NCBI RefSeq assembly: GCF_004361835.1
Contig: NZ_SNWD01000006.1
Location: 62,001 to 126,000, forward strand
DNA length: 64,000 nt
Source of the DNA: Stakelama pacifica
GTDB lineage: Bacteria > Pseudomonadota > Alphaproteobacteria > Sphingomonadales > Sphingomonadaceae
Reading direction: 5' to 3'
Numbering within the stretch: position 1 is the stretch's first letter; every line of letters begins with the position of its first letter. The position numbers and the translations under genes were made by a program. Shown piece after piece: positions 1-7,451 of this stretch. The notes beneath the pieces were generated by a model. The model did not search any database. It had not been told where the DNA came from and saw nothing but the letters and a program-made list of their open reading frames with translations.

Positions 1-129
1 TATGTTGCAACATTGTGGCGATCGCATCGCCGAATTGCGCCAAAGATCGTTACCGAATGACCGCCCCCCTTTTTTTGCGGAACAATTTCCGCTAAGCGCG
101 CGCAAACCTCGTTTCCGGGACAATTTATA

Positions 130-1947
130 ATGACACTTCGCAACGTGGCGATCATCGCCCACGTCGATCACGGCAAAACAACGCTCGTCGACCAGCTTTT
201 CCGCCAGTCCGGTACCTTCCGCGACAATCAGCGCATCGACGAACGCGCGATGGATTCGAACGATCTCGAAAAAGAACGCGGGATCACCATTCTGGCCAAG
301 TGCACCTCGGTCGAATGGGAAGGCACGCGGATCAACATCGTCGATACGCCGGGCCACGCCGATTTCGGCGGCGAAGTGGAACGTATTCTCAGCATGGTCG
401 ACGGCGTGATTCTGCTGGTCGATTCGTCGGAAGGCGCAATGCCGCAGACGAAGTTCGTGACCGGCAAGGCGCTGGCGCTCGGCCTGAAGCCGATCGTGGT
501 CGTCAACAAGGTCGACCGTTCCGATTCGCGCATTCAGGAAGTGCTCGACGAAGTCTTCGACCTGTTCGTCAGCCTCGACGCGAATGACGAGCAGCTCGAT
601 TTCCCCGTGCTCTACGCTTCGGGCCGTAACGGCTATGCGAGCGAAAATCCCGATGCGCGCGAGGGCACGCTGACGCCGCTGTTCGAAAAGATCGTCAGCC
701 ATGTTCCGGCACCCGATGTCGATGTCGACGCGCCGTTCAAATTCCTTGTGACCTTGCTCGACCGCGATAATTTCGTCGGTCGTATTCTGACCGGCCGCGT
801 CGAAACCGGCACGGTGAAGCTGAACCAGCCGATCCACGCGCTCGATCGCGACGGCAAGATCGTCGAAACCGGCCGCGCGACCAAGATCATGGCGTTCCGC
901 GGTCTGGAGCGCGTGCCCGTGGACGAGGCAAAGGCAGGCGACATCATCTCGATGGCTGGCCTTGAAGTCGCGACGGTGGCCAACACCATCGCCGACACCT
1001 CGGTCAGCGAGCCGATTCAGGCGCAGCCGATCGATCCGCCCACGCTGTCGATGCGCTTTGCCGTGAACGATTCGCCGATGGCGGGCCGTGAGGGCAGCAA
1101 GGTCACGAGCCGCATGATCCGCGACCGTCTGTTCCGCGAAGCCGAATCGAACGTCGCGATCAAGGTGACCGAGGCTGAGGACAAGGACAGTTTCGAAGTT
1201 GCAGGGCGCGGCGAATTGCAGCTGGGCGTTCTGATCGAAACCATGCGCCGCGAAGGCTTCGAGCTGGGGATCAGCCGCCCGCGCGTGCTGTTCCGTGACG
1301 GCGAAAATGGCCGTGAAGAGCCGTATGAAACCGTCGTTATCGATGTGGACGAGGAGTTTTCGGGCACGGTCGTCGAGAAGATGAACCTGCGCAAGGCCGA
1401 AATGACCGATATGCGCCCGTCGGGCGGCGGCAAGACGCGCATCACCTTCTCCGCGCCCAGCCGCGGCCTGATCGGCTATCACGGCGAATTCCTGTCCGAC
1501 ACGCGCGGCACCGGCATCATGAACCGTCTGTTCGAGAAATACGGTCCGTATAAGGGCCAGATCGAAGGCCGTAAGAACGGCGTGCTGATCTCCAACGGCA
1601 CGGGCGAGGCGAATGCCTATTCGCTCAACAGCCTCGAAGATCGCGGCATTCTGTTCGTCGGCCATGGCGAGGCGCTGTACGAAGGCATGGTGATCGGTGA
1701 AAACGCCAAGACGGATGACCTTGAGGTCAATCCGATGAAGGCGAAGCAGCTCACCAATATCCGCTCGTCGGGCAAGGACGATGCGATCCGTCTAACCCCG
1801 CCGCGCAAGATGACGCTGGAACAGGCCATTGCCTATATCGACGATGACGAGCTGGTCGAGGTAACGCCCAAGACCATCCGTCTGCGCAAGCGTCATCTCG
1901 ATCCGCATGAGCGTAAAAAGGCGAAGCGCGCGGGCGCCGGCGCATAA
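130..1947 (+). CDS. typA: Translational GTPase TypA/BipA
   Basis: Ribosome-associated GTPase of the EF-G family, involved in ribosome assembly and stress or cold adaptation; cytoplasmic. The 605-residue length is normal for the family. The G1 motif AHVDHGKTT is at about residues 10-18, DTPGHADF (G3) near 72-79 and NKVD (G4) near 125-128, followed by the translation-factor beta-barrel, EF-G-like domains III and V and the BipA-specific C-terminus. The start sits just after an AT-rich stretch (CAATTTATA) with no clear Shine-Dalgarno sequence. It is monocistronic: a terminator follows directly. Identification is secure. Confidence 0.97.
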   Translation: MTLRNVAIIAHVDHGKTTLVDQLFRQSGTFRDNQRIDERAMDSNDLEKERGITILAKCTSVEWEGTRINIVDTPGHADFGGEVERILSMVDGVILLVDSSEGAMPQTKFVTGKALALGLKPIVVVNKVDRSDSRIQEVLDEVFDLFVSLDANDEQLDFPVLYASGRNGYASENPDAREGTLTPLFEKIVSHVPAPDVDVDAPFKFLVTLLDRDNFVGRILTGRVETGTVKLNQPIHALDRDGKIVETGRATKIMAFRGLERVPVDEAKAGDIISMAGLEVATVANTIADTSVSEPIQAQPIDPPTLSMRFAVNDSPMAGREGSKVTSRMIRDRLFREAESNVAIKVTEAEDKDSFEVAGRGELQLGVLIETMRREGFELGISRPRVLFRDGENGREEPYETVVIDVDEEFSGTVVEKMNLRKAEMTDMRPSGGGKTRITFSAPSRGLIGYHGEFLSDTRGTGIMNRLFEKYGPYKGQIEGRKNGVLISNGTGEANAYSLNSLEDRGILFVGHGEALYEGMVIGENAKTDDLEVNPMKAKQLTNIRSSGKDDAIRLTPPRKMTLEQAIAYIDDDELVEVTPKTIRLRKRHLDPHERKKAKRAGAGA

Positions 1948-1972
1948 GCGATTGCAGATATGGTAAGGAAGG

Positions 1973-2004
1973 GGCCTGTCGCAGCGATGCGGCGGGCCTT
2001 TTTT
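1973..2004 (+). terminator. Rho-independent terminator of typA
   Basis: The stem GGCCTGTCGCA / TGCGGCGGGCC (with G-U pairs) around a short GCGA loop is followed by six T. It begins 25 bases after the typA stop codon. Confidence 0.85.
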
Positions 2005-2310
2005 CATTGGTTATCGATGGCGAAGTAGCGCGGCAATCCAGCGGCGCTCGGCACGCCCTGAATAGGGTCACCCGGTGACCTATTAATGACGCGCTATGCG
2101 TCTCGACTTCGCTCGACACGAACGGAGGATGTTGGGGCCGGGAATTGCGCGAAAGCAAAATTGCCTGACCTGAACCTATGGCACGCTCGTCATCGCGAGC
2201 CCCGAAGTGGCGCGGCGATCCAGCGGCGGCACGCACCGCCGGATCGCCGCGTCGCTGCGCTTCCCGCCAGGACGGGTTTGGGTTGGTGGGGCGGCAGACG
2301 ATTGCGGCTC

Positions 2311-2389
2311 CGGCCTCCGCCGGGGCGACGGTTGTTGCAATCGCGGCGCATATAAGCCCCTAACCCATGCGTCGCCCCGGCGGAGGCCG
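2311..2389. repeat. Perfect 20-bp inverted repeat
   Basis: CGGCCTCCGCCGGGGCGACG at 2311-2330 is the exact reverse complement of 2370-2389, with a 39-base spacer. A diverged version of the same core (CGGCCTGCGCCGGGGCGACG) recurs at 62579-62598, so this is a dispersed intergenic repeat rather than a gene-specific terminator. Confidence 0.85.
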
Positions 2390-2606
2390 GGGCCGTGGGC
2401 GTGTGGCGCTATGTGGCAGGAAGCGGTGATGGTTGGTGGCGCCAGCCGCAAGGCTGCGGGCGGCGTGGCGCTCCGGATCGCTTGACGTTGGCACCATAGG
2501 TTCGGATCAACGCCGGTCGGTATCAGGCCTGTCGCGCTTCTCTTTGGCTTGCGTCTGTCCGTAGCGACCCTATGTGTGCTGCGATGCAACATGAACGGAA
2601 ATCGGC

Positions 2607-3803
2607 ATGACGCACGGCACAGCGGCTCCGGCGGCACGGCCCGGACTGGTATTGCTTGCGCTCGCCATGGGCGGGTTCGCGATCGGGACGACCGAATTCG
2701 CGACGATGAGCCTACTGCCCTATTTCGCCGACGATCTGCATATCGACGCGCCGACGGCAGGCCATGTCATCAGCGCCTATGCCGCGGGCGTGGTGGTGGG
2801 GGCGCCGCTGCTCGCCATCGTGTCAGCGCGGCTTGAGCGGCGCTTGCTGCTCATCCTGTTGATGAGCGTGTTCGCGGTTGCCAACGGATTGAGCGCGCTG
2901 GCCTCCAATTATTCGATGATGATGCTGGTGCGCTTTTGCAGCGGCCTGCCGCACGGTGCCTATTTCGGGATCGCTTCGCTGATGGCGGCGTCGCTGGTGC
3001 CGCCGGGAAAGCGGACCTGGGCAGTGTCGCGCGTGATGCTGGGGCTGACGGTCGCGACGATCATCGGCGTGCCGCTGGCCAATGCGCTGGGCCAATGGGC
3101 GGGCTGGCGCTGGGGCTTTGTGGTGGTCGCCGGGCTGGCGCTGACCACGGTCACGATGATCCGGCTGTTTGCGCCGCGCCAATATCCCGATTCCGATGCC
3201 AGTCCGTTTCGCGAGCTCGGCGCGTTGAAACGGCGTCAGGTCTGGCTGACGCTCGGCATCGGGGCAATCGGGTTCGGAGGAATGTTCGCGGTCTATACCT
3301 ATCTCGCCTCGACCCTGGCCGATGTGACGCATGTGTCATCCGCCTGGTTGCCGGTCTATCTCGCCATTTTCGGGGCCGGGATGACGATTGGCAATCTGAT
3401 GATCCCGAGCTTTGCCGATCGTGCGCTGATGCCGACCGCGGCGGGCGTGCTGATCTGGGCGATCGTCGTGACGCTGCTCTATCCGCTGGCAGCGCACAGC
3501 CCGTGGAGCATGGCGGCCATCGTGTTCCTGATCGGCATGGTGGGCGCGCTGGGCGCAGTGCTGCAAACGCGGCTGATGGATGTCGCGGGCGATGCCCAGT
3601 CGCTTGCCGCAGCGCTCAACCATTCGGCGTTCAATACGGCGAATGCGCTGGGACCGCTGCTCGCAGGGATAGCGATCGCTGCCGGGTTCGGCTGGACCTC
3701 GTCGGGGCTGGTCGGCGCGGCACTCGGCGCGGGCGGGCTGCTGATCTGGGCAATCGCATGGGTCGATGCGCGGCGTAGCGAGGCAGTGCCGCAGCCCGCG
3801 TGA
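2607..3803 (+). CDS. MFS transporter, DHA1 family
   Basis: Inner-membrane major facilitator of 398 residues with about 12 predicted hydrophobic segments, as usual for drug/sugar efflux permeases of the AraJ type (DHA1). The N-terminus reads GLVLLALAMGGFAIGTTEF, a typical TM1 with the TTEF/GTTE motif of this subgroup. The loop SARLERRLLL between TM2 and TM3 corresponds to MFS motif A, and PHGAYFG in TM4 is also characteristic. Substrate cannot be read from sequence; it could be a drug, sugar or amino-acid exporter. It stands alone, flanked by repeat elements on both sides. Confidence 0.85.
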   Translation: MTHGTAAPAARPGLVLLALAMGGFAIGTTEFATMSLLPYFADDLHIDAPTAGHVISAYAAGVVVGAPLLAIVSARLERRLLLILLMSVFAVANGLSALASNYSMMMLVRFCSGLPHGAYFGIASLMAASLVPPGKRTWAVSRVMLGLTVATIIGVPLANALGQWAGWRWGFVVVAGLALTTVTMIRLFAPRQYPDSDASPFRELGALKRRQVWLTLGIGAIGFGGMFAVYTYLASTLADVTHVSSAWLPVYLAIFGAGMTIGNLMIPSFADRALMPTAAGVLIWAIVVTLLYPLAAHSPWSMAAIVFLIGMVGALGAVLQTRLMDVAGDAQSLAAALNHSAFNTANALGPLLAGIAIAAGFGWTSSGLVGAALGAGGLLIWAIAWVDARRSEAVPQPA

Positions 3804-3837
3804 CGTCTGTTCCACGCGAAAGACGGTGGAGCGCCCC

Positions 3838-3933
3838 CGTCATGCCGGCCTAGTTTCGGCATCCGCCGTCGCACTGCACCCGCCGCCGATGCGCCTGACG
3901 CTCGGTGGGCCCCGGAACACGTCCGGGGTGACG
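3838..3933. repeat. Intergenic palindromic repeat (CGTCATGCCGG / CCGGGGTGACG type)
   Basis: The element begins with CGTCATGCCGG, in which ATGCCG (3842-3847) pairs with CGGCAT (3857-3862). It ends with a second hairpin, CCCCGGA (3910-3916) with TCCGGGG (3922-3928), followed by GTGACG. The whole unit resembles the dispersed repeat common between sphingomonad genes. It separates the convergent MFS and EVE-domain genes. Confidence 0.6.
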
Positions 3934-3968
3934 TCTGAGACTGTCCTTTAGCTATAGGAAGCTCGCTT

Positions 3969-4373
3969 CTATGCCCCTGCCATCCTCAGCAGGTGCTTCC
4001 ATTCGTCCTCGCGTACCGGGCTGACCGAGAGGCGCGATTGTTTCAGCGTCGCCATGTCCGACAGCGCCCCTTCGGCCCTCATCGCCTTTAGCGTGACGGG
4101 GGAGGGGAGCGGTTCGACGGGCGTCATCTTGACCGAGGCCCATTTGCCCTCCTCACCATCGGGCTGCCATTCGCGGGCGACCGCCATGATCCCGACGATG
4201 CACGGCTGGGCAATGGCGCTGTGATAGAAGAAAGCGCGATCGTCCTTCTTCATCGCGCGCAAATGCTTTGCGGCGGCATGGTTGCGAACCCCGGTCCATT
4301 CGGTGCTGCCGTCGCGAAGCAGATCGTCCCAGCCATATTCGTCAGGTTCCGATTTCATCAGCCAATATGCCAT
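3969..4373 (-). CDS. EVE domain-containing protein
   Basis: A 134-residue cytoplasmic protein that is essentially one EVE (PUA-like, YTH-related) domain. MAYWLMKSEPDEYGWDDL at the N-terminus is the hallmark of the family, and GVRNHAAAKHLRAMKKDD and FFYHSA are the following conserved blocks. EVE proteins are thought to bind modified bases in nucleic acids. The frame is open further upstream, but the start at 4373 matches the family N-terminus and is preceded by GGGAGAGCGAC, a good Shine-Dalgarno sequence. The specific ligand is unknown. Confidence 0.9.
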   Translation of the reverse strand: MAYWLMKSEPDEYGWDDLLRDGSTEWTGVRNHAAAKHLRAMKKDDRAFFYHSAIAQPCIVGIMAVAREWQPDGEEGKWASVKMTPVEPLPSPVTLKAMRAEGALSDMATLKQSRLSVSPVREDEWKHLLRMAGA

Positions 4374-4548
4374 GTCGCTCTCCCCGGTCGCGCAATCGCC
4401 CTCAAGCGAGGCCAATGGTTGGTAAACGCATGCTGAATAGCCGGTTTTGAGCCGGTTCAGAAGCGGGACGCCATATTCCTCTCCATCGTCCGCCATTCCT
4501 GCGATCGGCCAACAGGGCCTGGCGAAACGACCAGTCAGGAGGATGGAT

Positions 4549-4920
4549 ATGACCATGTTGATGACCAAAGCTGCCATGGGGCTCGCCCTTGGCGCGACCG
4601 CGATGACCGCCGCCGTGCCCGCCGAAGCTCAGCGCTATCGCGATGACTATCGCTACCACGATCAGCACCGCGACAACGGTACCGGGACGGCGATCGTCGC
4701 CGGGATAGCCGGGCTCGCCATCGGGGCCGCGATTGCCTCGGCGTCGAACAACCGCCGCGAGTATCGCGACTATCGCTATGACCGCCCCGATTATCGCGAT
4801 CGCTATTACCGCGGCGGCTATTATGCTCGACCCGCTTATCGTCCTCGCCCATATTGCAGCGTGCGGCGCGTATGGGACCCCTATCTGCACCGTCGGGTCG
4901 CGGTCCGTTATTGCCGATAA
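4549..4920 (+). CDS. Tyr/Arg-rich exported protein with glycine-zipper-like segment
   Basis: Probable exported protein of 123 residues. A signal peptide (MTMLMTKAAMGLALG to about AEAQ) is followed by a Tyr/Arg/Asp-rich stretch with repeated DYRY-like units. A small-residue hydrophobic segment, AIVAGIAGLAIGAAIASAS, resembles the glycine zipper of 17-kDa surface antigens. A second basic tract leads to the C-terminal motif CSVRRVWDPYLHRRVAVRYC, whose two cysteines could form a disulfide. AGGAGG at 4537-4542 decides the start at 4549 over the nearby ATG at 4543. Function is not known; similar basic exported proteins are common in sphingomonads. Confidence 0.75.
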   Translation: MTMLMTKAAMGLALGATAMTAAVPAEAQRYRDDYRYHDQHRDNGTGTAIVAGIAGLAIGAAIASASNNRREYRDYRYDRPDYRDRYYRGGYYARPAYRPRPYCSVRRVWDPYLHRRVAVRYCR

Positions 4921-5013
4921 AGCCGAAGGGACGTTCGGCCCGTCCCTTTTTTCGCGGCTATAGGTGACGAAACCCCTTTTCCCGGCGGCGATCCTGCGGC
5001 ACAGGGCGATCCC

Positions 5014-5310
5014 ATGACTGATACGCCCCCCGACCGCCTTTCGGTAAATCCGCGCAGCCCGCATTTCGACCAGTCGGTGCTCGAACGCGGCATCGGCATT
5101 CGCTTCAAGGGCAATGAGCGCCGCGATGTCGAGGAATATTCGATGTCGGAAGGCTGGATCCGCGTCCAGCTCGGCAAAAAGGTCGACCGCCATGGTCAGC
5201 CGCTCACCATCAAGCTGACCGGCCCGGTAGAGGCCTGGTATCAGGATGTCGGCGCGCCGGAGGGCGACACCGGCAATGCCGGGCCGCAGGACGAAATCGA
5301 CGAAGCGTAA
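5014..5310 (+). CDS. DUF3297 family protein
   Basis: Small cytoplasmic protein of 98 residues. TDTPPDRLSVNPRSP, then LERGIGIRFKGNERRDVEEY, SEGWIRVQLGKKVDRHGQPL and TIKLTGPVEAWYQD together match DUF3297, a conserved proteobacterial family with no assigned function. Full length apart from an acidic C-terminal tail. It ends 42 bases before a terminator shared with the convergent response-regulator gene. Confidence 0.88.
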   Translation: MTDTPPDRLSVNPRSPHFDQSVLERGIGIRFKGNERRDVEEYSMSEGWIRVQLGKKVDRHGQPLTIKLTGPVEAWYQDVGAPEGDTGNAGPQDEIDEA

Positions 5311-5352
5311 GGGCGTCGGGCGTTCGCGCCTGGCACGCTGATCCTTTGAAAC

Positions 5353-5383
5353 GGGCGGACGCAACGGGGCGCCCGCCCTTTTT
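5353..5383 (+). terminator. Terminator after the DUF3297 gene
   Basis: Stem GGGCGG (5353-5358) with CCGCCC (5373-5378), followed by five T, placed between the convergent DUF3297 and LytTR genes. Confidence 0.6.
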
Positions 5384-5388
5384 CATGG

Positions 5389-6189
5389 TCAGTGCACGAA
5401 CCGCGCGACCACGTCGCGATAGGAGCGCGACACTTTTACCTGCGCGCCCGAATCGAGCACCAGAAAACATTCGCCGTTGGTATGCGGCTTTACCTGCCGC
5501 ACCAGATCGAGATTGACGATCGTCGAGCGGTGCACGCGCTGGAACCGGCGCGGGTCGAGCCGCTTTTCCAGATCCTTCATCGTTTCGCGCAGCACCAGAT
5601 TATTGTCGCCGGTATAGATGACCATATAATCGCCCGCCGCGTCGATCCGTTCGATCGTATCGACGTCGACCCGGAAAATCTGGCCGCGATCCTTGATATT
5701 GATCAGCTTTTCATAGCGGCTGGCGGCCACCGCGTCGCCGCCGTCTGCATATTCCTCGGCCGCTTCGGGTGCGATTTCGGCGAGCACTTCCTTCAGCTTT
5801 TCGACCTCGGCCTGGCCGCGCTTTTCGTTGATCCGCTGGCGCACGCGCTCCAGCGTATCGGCGAGCCGCCCTTCTTCGACCGGCTTGAGCAGATAATCGA
5901 CCGCCTGCGCCTCGAACGCGCGGATCGCATGGTCGGAATAAGCGGTGACGAACACGAATAGCGGCGGTTCGACTTCCAGCAGGCCCTGAACGACCGAAAA
6001 GCCGTCAAAGCCGGGCATCTGAATATCGAGAAAGACCAGATCGGGCTTTTGCGTCTTGATCGCACGGATCGCCTCGCGCCCGTTCTGGCACTTTTCGATG
6101 ATCTCGACATCCTCATGCGGCTGCAGGCGCAGCTCAAGCCCCTGAATGGCAAGTGGTTCGTCATCGACGAGAATAGTGCGGATTGTCAT
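5389..6189 (-). CDS. LytTR-family response regulator
   Basis: Two-component response regulator of 266 residues. The receiver domain occupies about residues 1-125, with acidic pocket D9-D10-E11, phospho-acceptor D55 in FLDIQMPG, the T/S position in FVTAYSD and K in LLKPVEEG. A linker follows, and then a LytTR DNA-binding domain (about 155-266) with RFQRVHRSTIVNLD and the terminal VSRSYRDVV. LytTR domains bind promoter DNA as dimers. The ATG overlaps the stop of the upstream sensor kinase by four bases, so the pair is translationally coupled. The target genes are unknown; the receptor upstream on the same strand is one candidate. Confidence 0.93.
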   Translation of the reverse strand: MTIRTILVDDEPLAIQGLELRLQPHEDVEIIEKCQNGREAIRAIKTQKPDLVFLDIQMPGFDGFSVVQGLLEVEPPLFVFVTAYSDHAIRAFEAQAVDYLLKPVEEGRLADTLERVRQRINEKRGQAEVEKLKEVLAEIAPEAAEEYADGGDAVAASRYEKLINIKDRGQIFRVDVDTIERIDAAGDYMVIYTGDNNLVLRETMKDLEKRLDPRRFQRVHRSTIVNLDLVRQVKPHTNGECFLVLDSGAQVKVSRSYRDVVARFVH

Positions 6190-7286
6190 GCTGCCTCGCG
6201 TTTGGGTTCCTCGATCTGGAACGGAATTTCGATCTCAACGCGAAAGCCCCCTCCGGGGTTCGTCCTTGTTTCGAATCGATGGTCGGGGCCGAACGCCTGA
6301 AGCAACCGCTCCCGGATATTGGCGTGGCCCACGCCCGTCGAAAGGTTCGGCCTGCGCGGCCCCCGGGTCAATCCCGGCCCGGTGTCCGCCACGACGACCC
6401 GCACTCTGTCTCCGGCGAGCCGCGCGGAGACGGCGATTTCGGCGCCTTCTTCCTGCGGGGTGACGGCATATTTGATCGCATTTTCGACCAGAGGCTGGAG
6501 CAGTAGCGAGGGGAGGCGCGCCTTTACCGCGCGCGGATCAATGTCGAAAACGGGGCGCAGCCGCTCATCGAAGCGCATCTTCTCAATCTCCAGATAGAGT
6601 TTGAGCGTGTCGATCTCCTGCGCCAGCGTGACATGCGCGGTGGGTTCGTTGGCGAGCGTGTAGCGAAGGAAATTGGACAATCGCGCCAGCATCGCATTGG
6701 CGCGCTCGGTTTCGCGCAGCAGCACCAGTGTCGAGATCGAATTGAGCGTATTGAACAGGAAATGGGGATTGAGCTGATAGCGCAGCATGGCGAGCTGCGC
6801 GGTCGATGCCTGAGTCTCCAGCAGCCGGAGCTGGGTATTCTGCTCCTCGACGATCAGATAGAAATTGATACCGAAATACAGCGCCGACCAGCCCGCAAGC
6901 ACAACGAAATTGAGGAACACCGTCCCGAGCACGAGGTTCAGCGTGATGCCCGGTGCGGCATTTTTGAACGAAAAGGTAAAGGCGTCGATCACCGCATAGA
7001 TCGCGGTCGCGGCCGCCAGCGTCGCCAGCGTGACGACGATCCCGGTGATGCGCGGCAGGCGGCGATAATAGCCGTACAGCGCCGATAGCAGCAGCGTCAG
7101 GCAATAGCCGACGATCGCTTCGACCAGCACCGCGATGACCGCCTTGAACGAAAAAGTGTTCGAAATGCTCGACACCGTGCGGAGCACCAGATAGCCGCCC
7201 CAGCCCGCTGCCTGCAGCATCCAGAAGGCGCGGCTCTTATCCTCGAAAAAGGGGCGCGAAAGGATCGAGGGTCTGGTTTTCGGCAC
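6186..7286 (-). CDS. LytS-type sensor histidine kinase (His_kinase family)
   Basis: Membrane sensor kinase of 366 residues. Four hydrophobic segments occupy about residues 25-145 with no obvious extracellular sensor domain. A short coiled region (about 146-170) leads to the His_kinase motif LRYQLNPHFLFNTLNSIS with phospho-acceptor H175. The ATPase part has the N-box LLLQPLVENAIKYA and the G-box DTGPGL. This layout is that of LytS/YehU-like kinases, which pair with LytTR regulators, and its gene overlaps that of such a regulator (ATGA). The signal is unknown. Confidence 0.92.
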   Translation of the reverse strand: MPKTRPSILSRPFFEDKSRAFWMLQAAGWGGYLVLRTVSSISNTFSFKAVIAVLVEAIVGYCLTLLLSALYGYYRRLPRITGIVVTLATLAAATAIYAVIDAFTFSFKNAAPGITLNLVLGTVFLNFVVLAGWSALYFGINFYLIVEEQNTQLRLLETQASTAQLAMLRYQLNPHFLFNTLNSISTLVLLRETERANAMLARLSNFLRYTLANEPTAHVTLAQEIDTLKLYLEIEKMRFDERLRPVFDIDPRAVKARLPSLLLQPLVENAIKYAVTPQEEGAEIAVSARLAGDRVRVVVADTGPGLTRGPRRPNLSTGVGHANIRERLLQAFGPDHRFETRTNPGGGFRVEIEIPFQIEEPKREAA

Positions 7287-7387
7287 GATGGAGCAGGCGC
7301 TTTCGGGTCAGGCGGTTGTCGGTAACCGTCACGAATATAGCGCAGCCGTGCCAAGGGCAAAGGGATTGGTCAGCCGGAACGCCACCC

Positions 7388-7426
7388 CAAAACAAAACCG
7401 CCGCCCTCCGATGGGAGGACGGCGGC
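7388..7426 (-). terminator. Terminator after the TonB-dependent receptor gene
   Basis: On the minus strand GCCGCCGTCCTCC, loop CATC, GGAGGGCGGCGG is followed by TTTTGTTTT. The hairpin is nearly perfect. It lies between the receptor stop codon (7452) and the kinase start (7286), which argues that the two are separate transcription units. Confidence 0.85.
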
Positions 7427-7451
7427 TTTGGCAGATGATGTTGAGAGGTAC

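Larger units (their letters stand above)
1948..2606. repeat. Gene-free repeat-rich gap between typA and the MFS gene
   Basis: No convincing gene lies in this 0.65-kb stretch. After the typA terminator it holds several sphingomonad-type intergenic repeat cores. One, around 2090-2125, resembles CGTCTCGACTTCGCTCGACACGAACGG. A second, around 2186-2262, is palindromic: CGTCATCGCGAG, then GGCGATCC paired with GGATCGCC. A third is the perfect inverted repeat listed separately. The short open frames here on both strands are repeat translations. Confidence 0.7.

Noticed and set aside
2090..2600. Short open frames between typA and the MFS gene
   Set aside because: They are translations of palindromic intergenic repeats, read equally well on both strands, with no ribosome sites.
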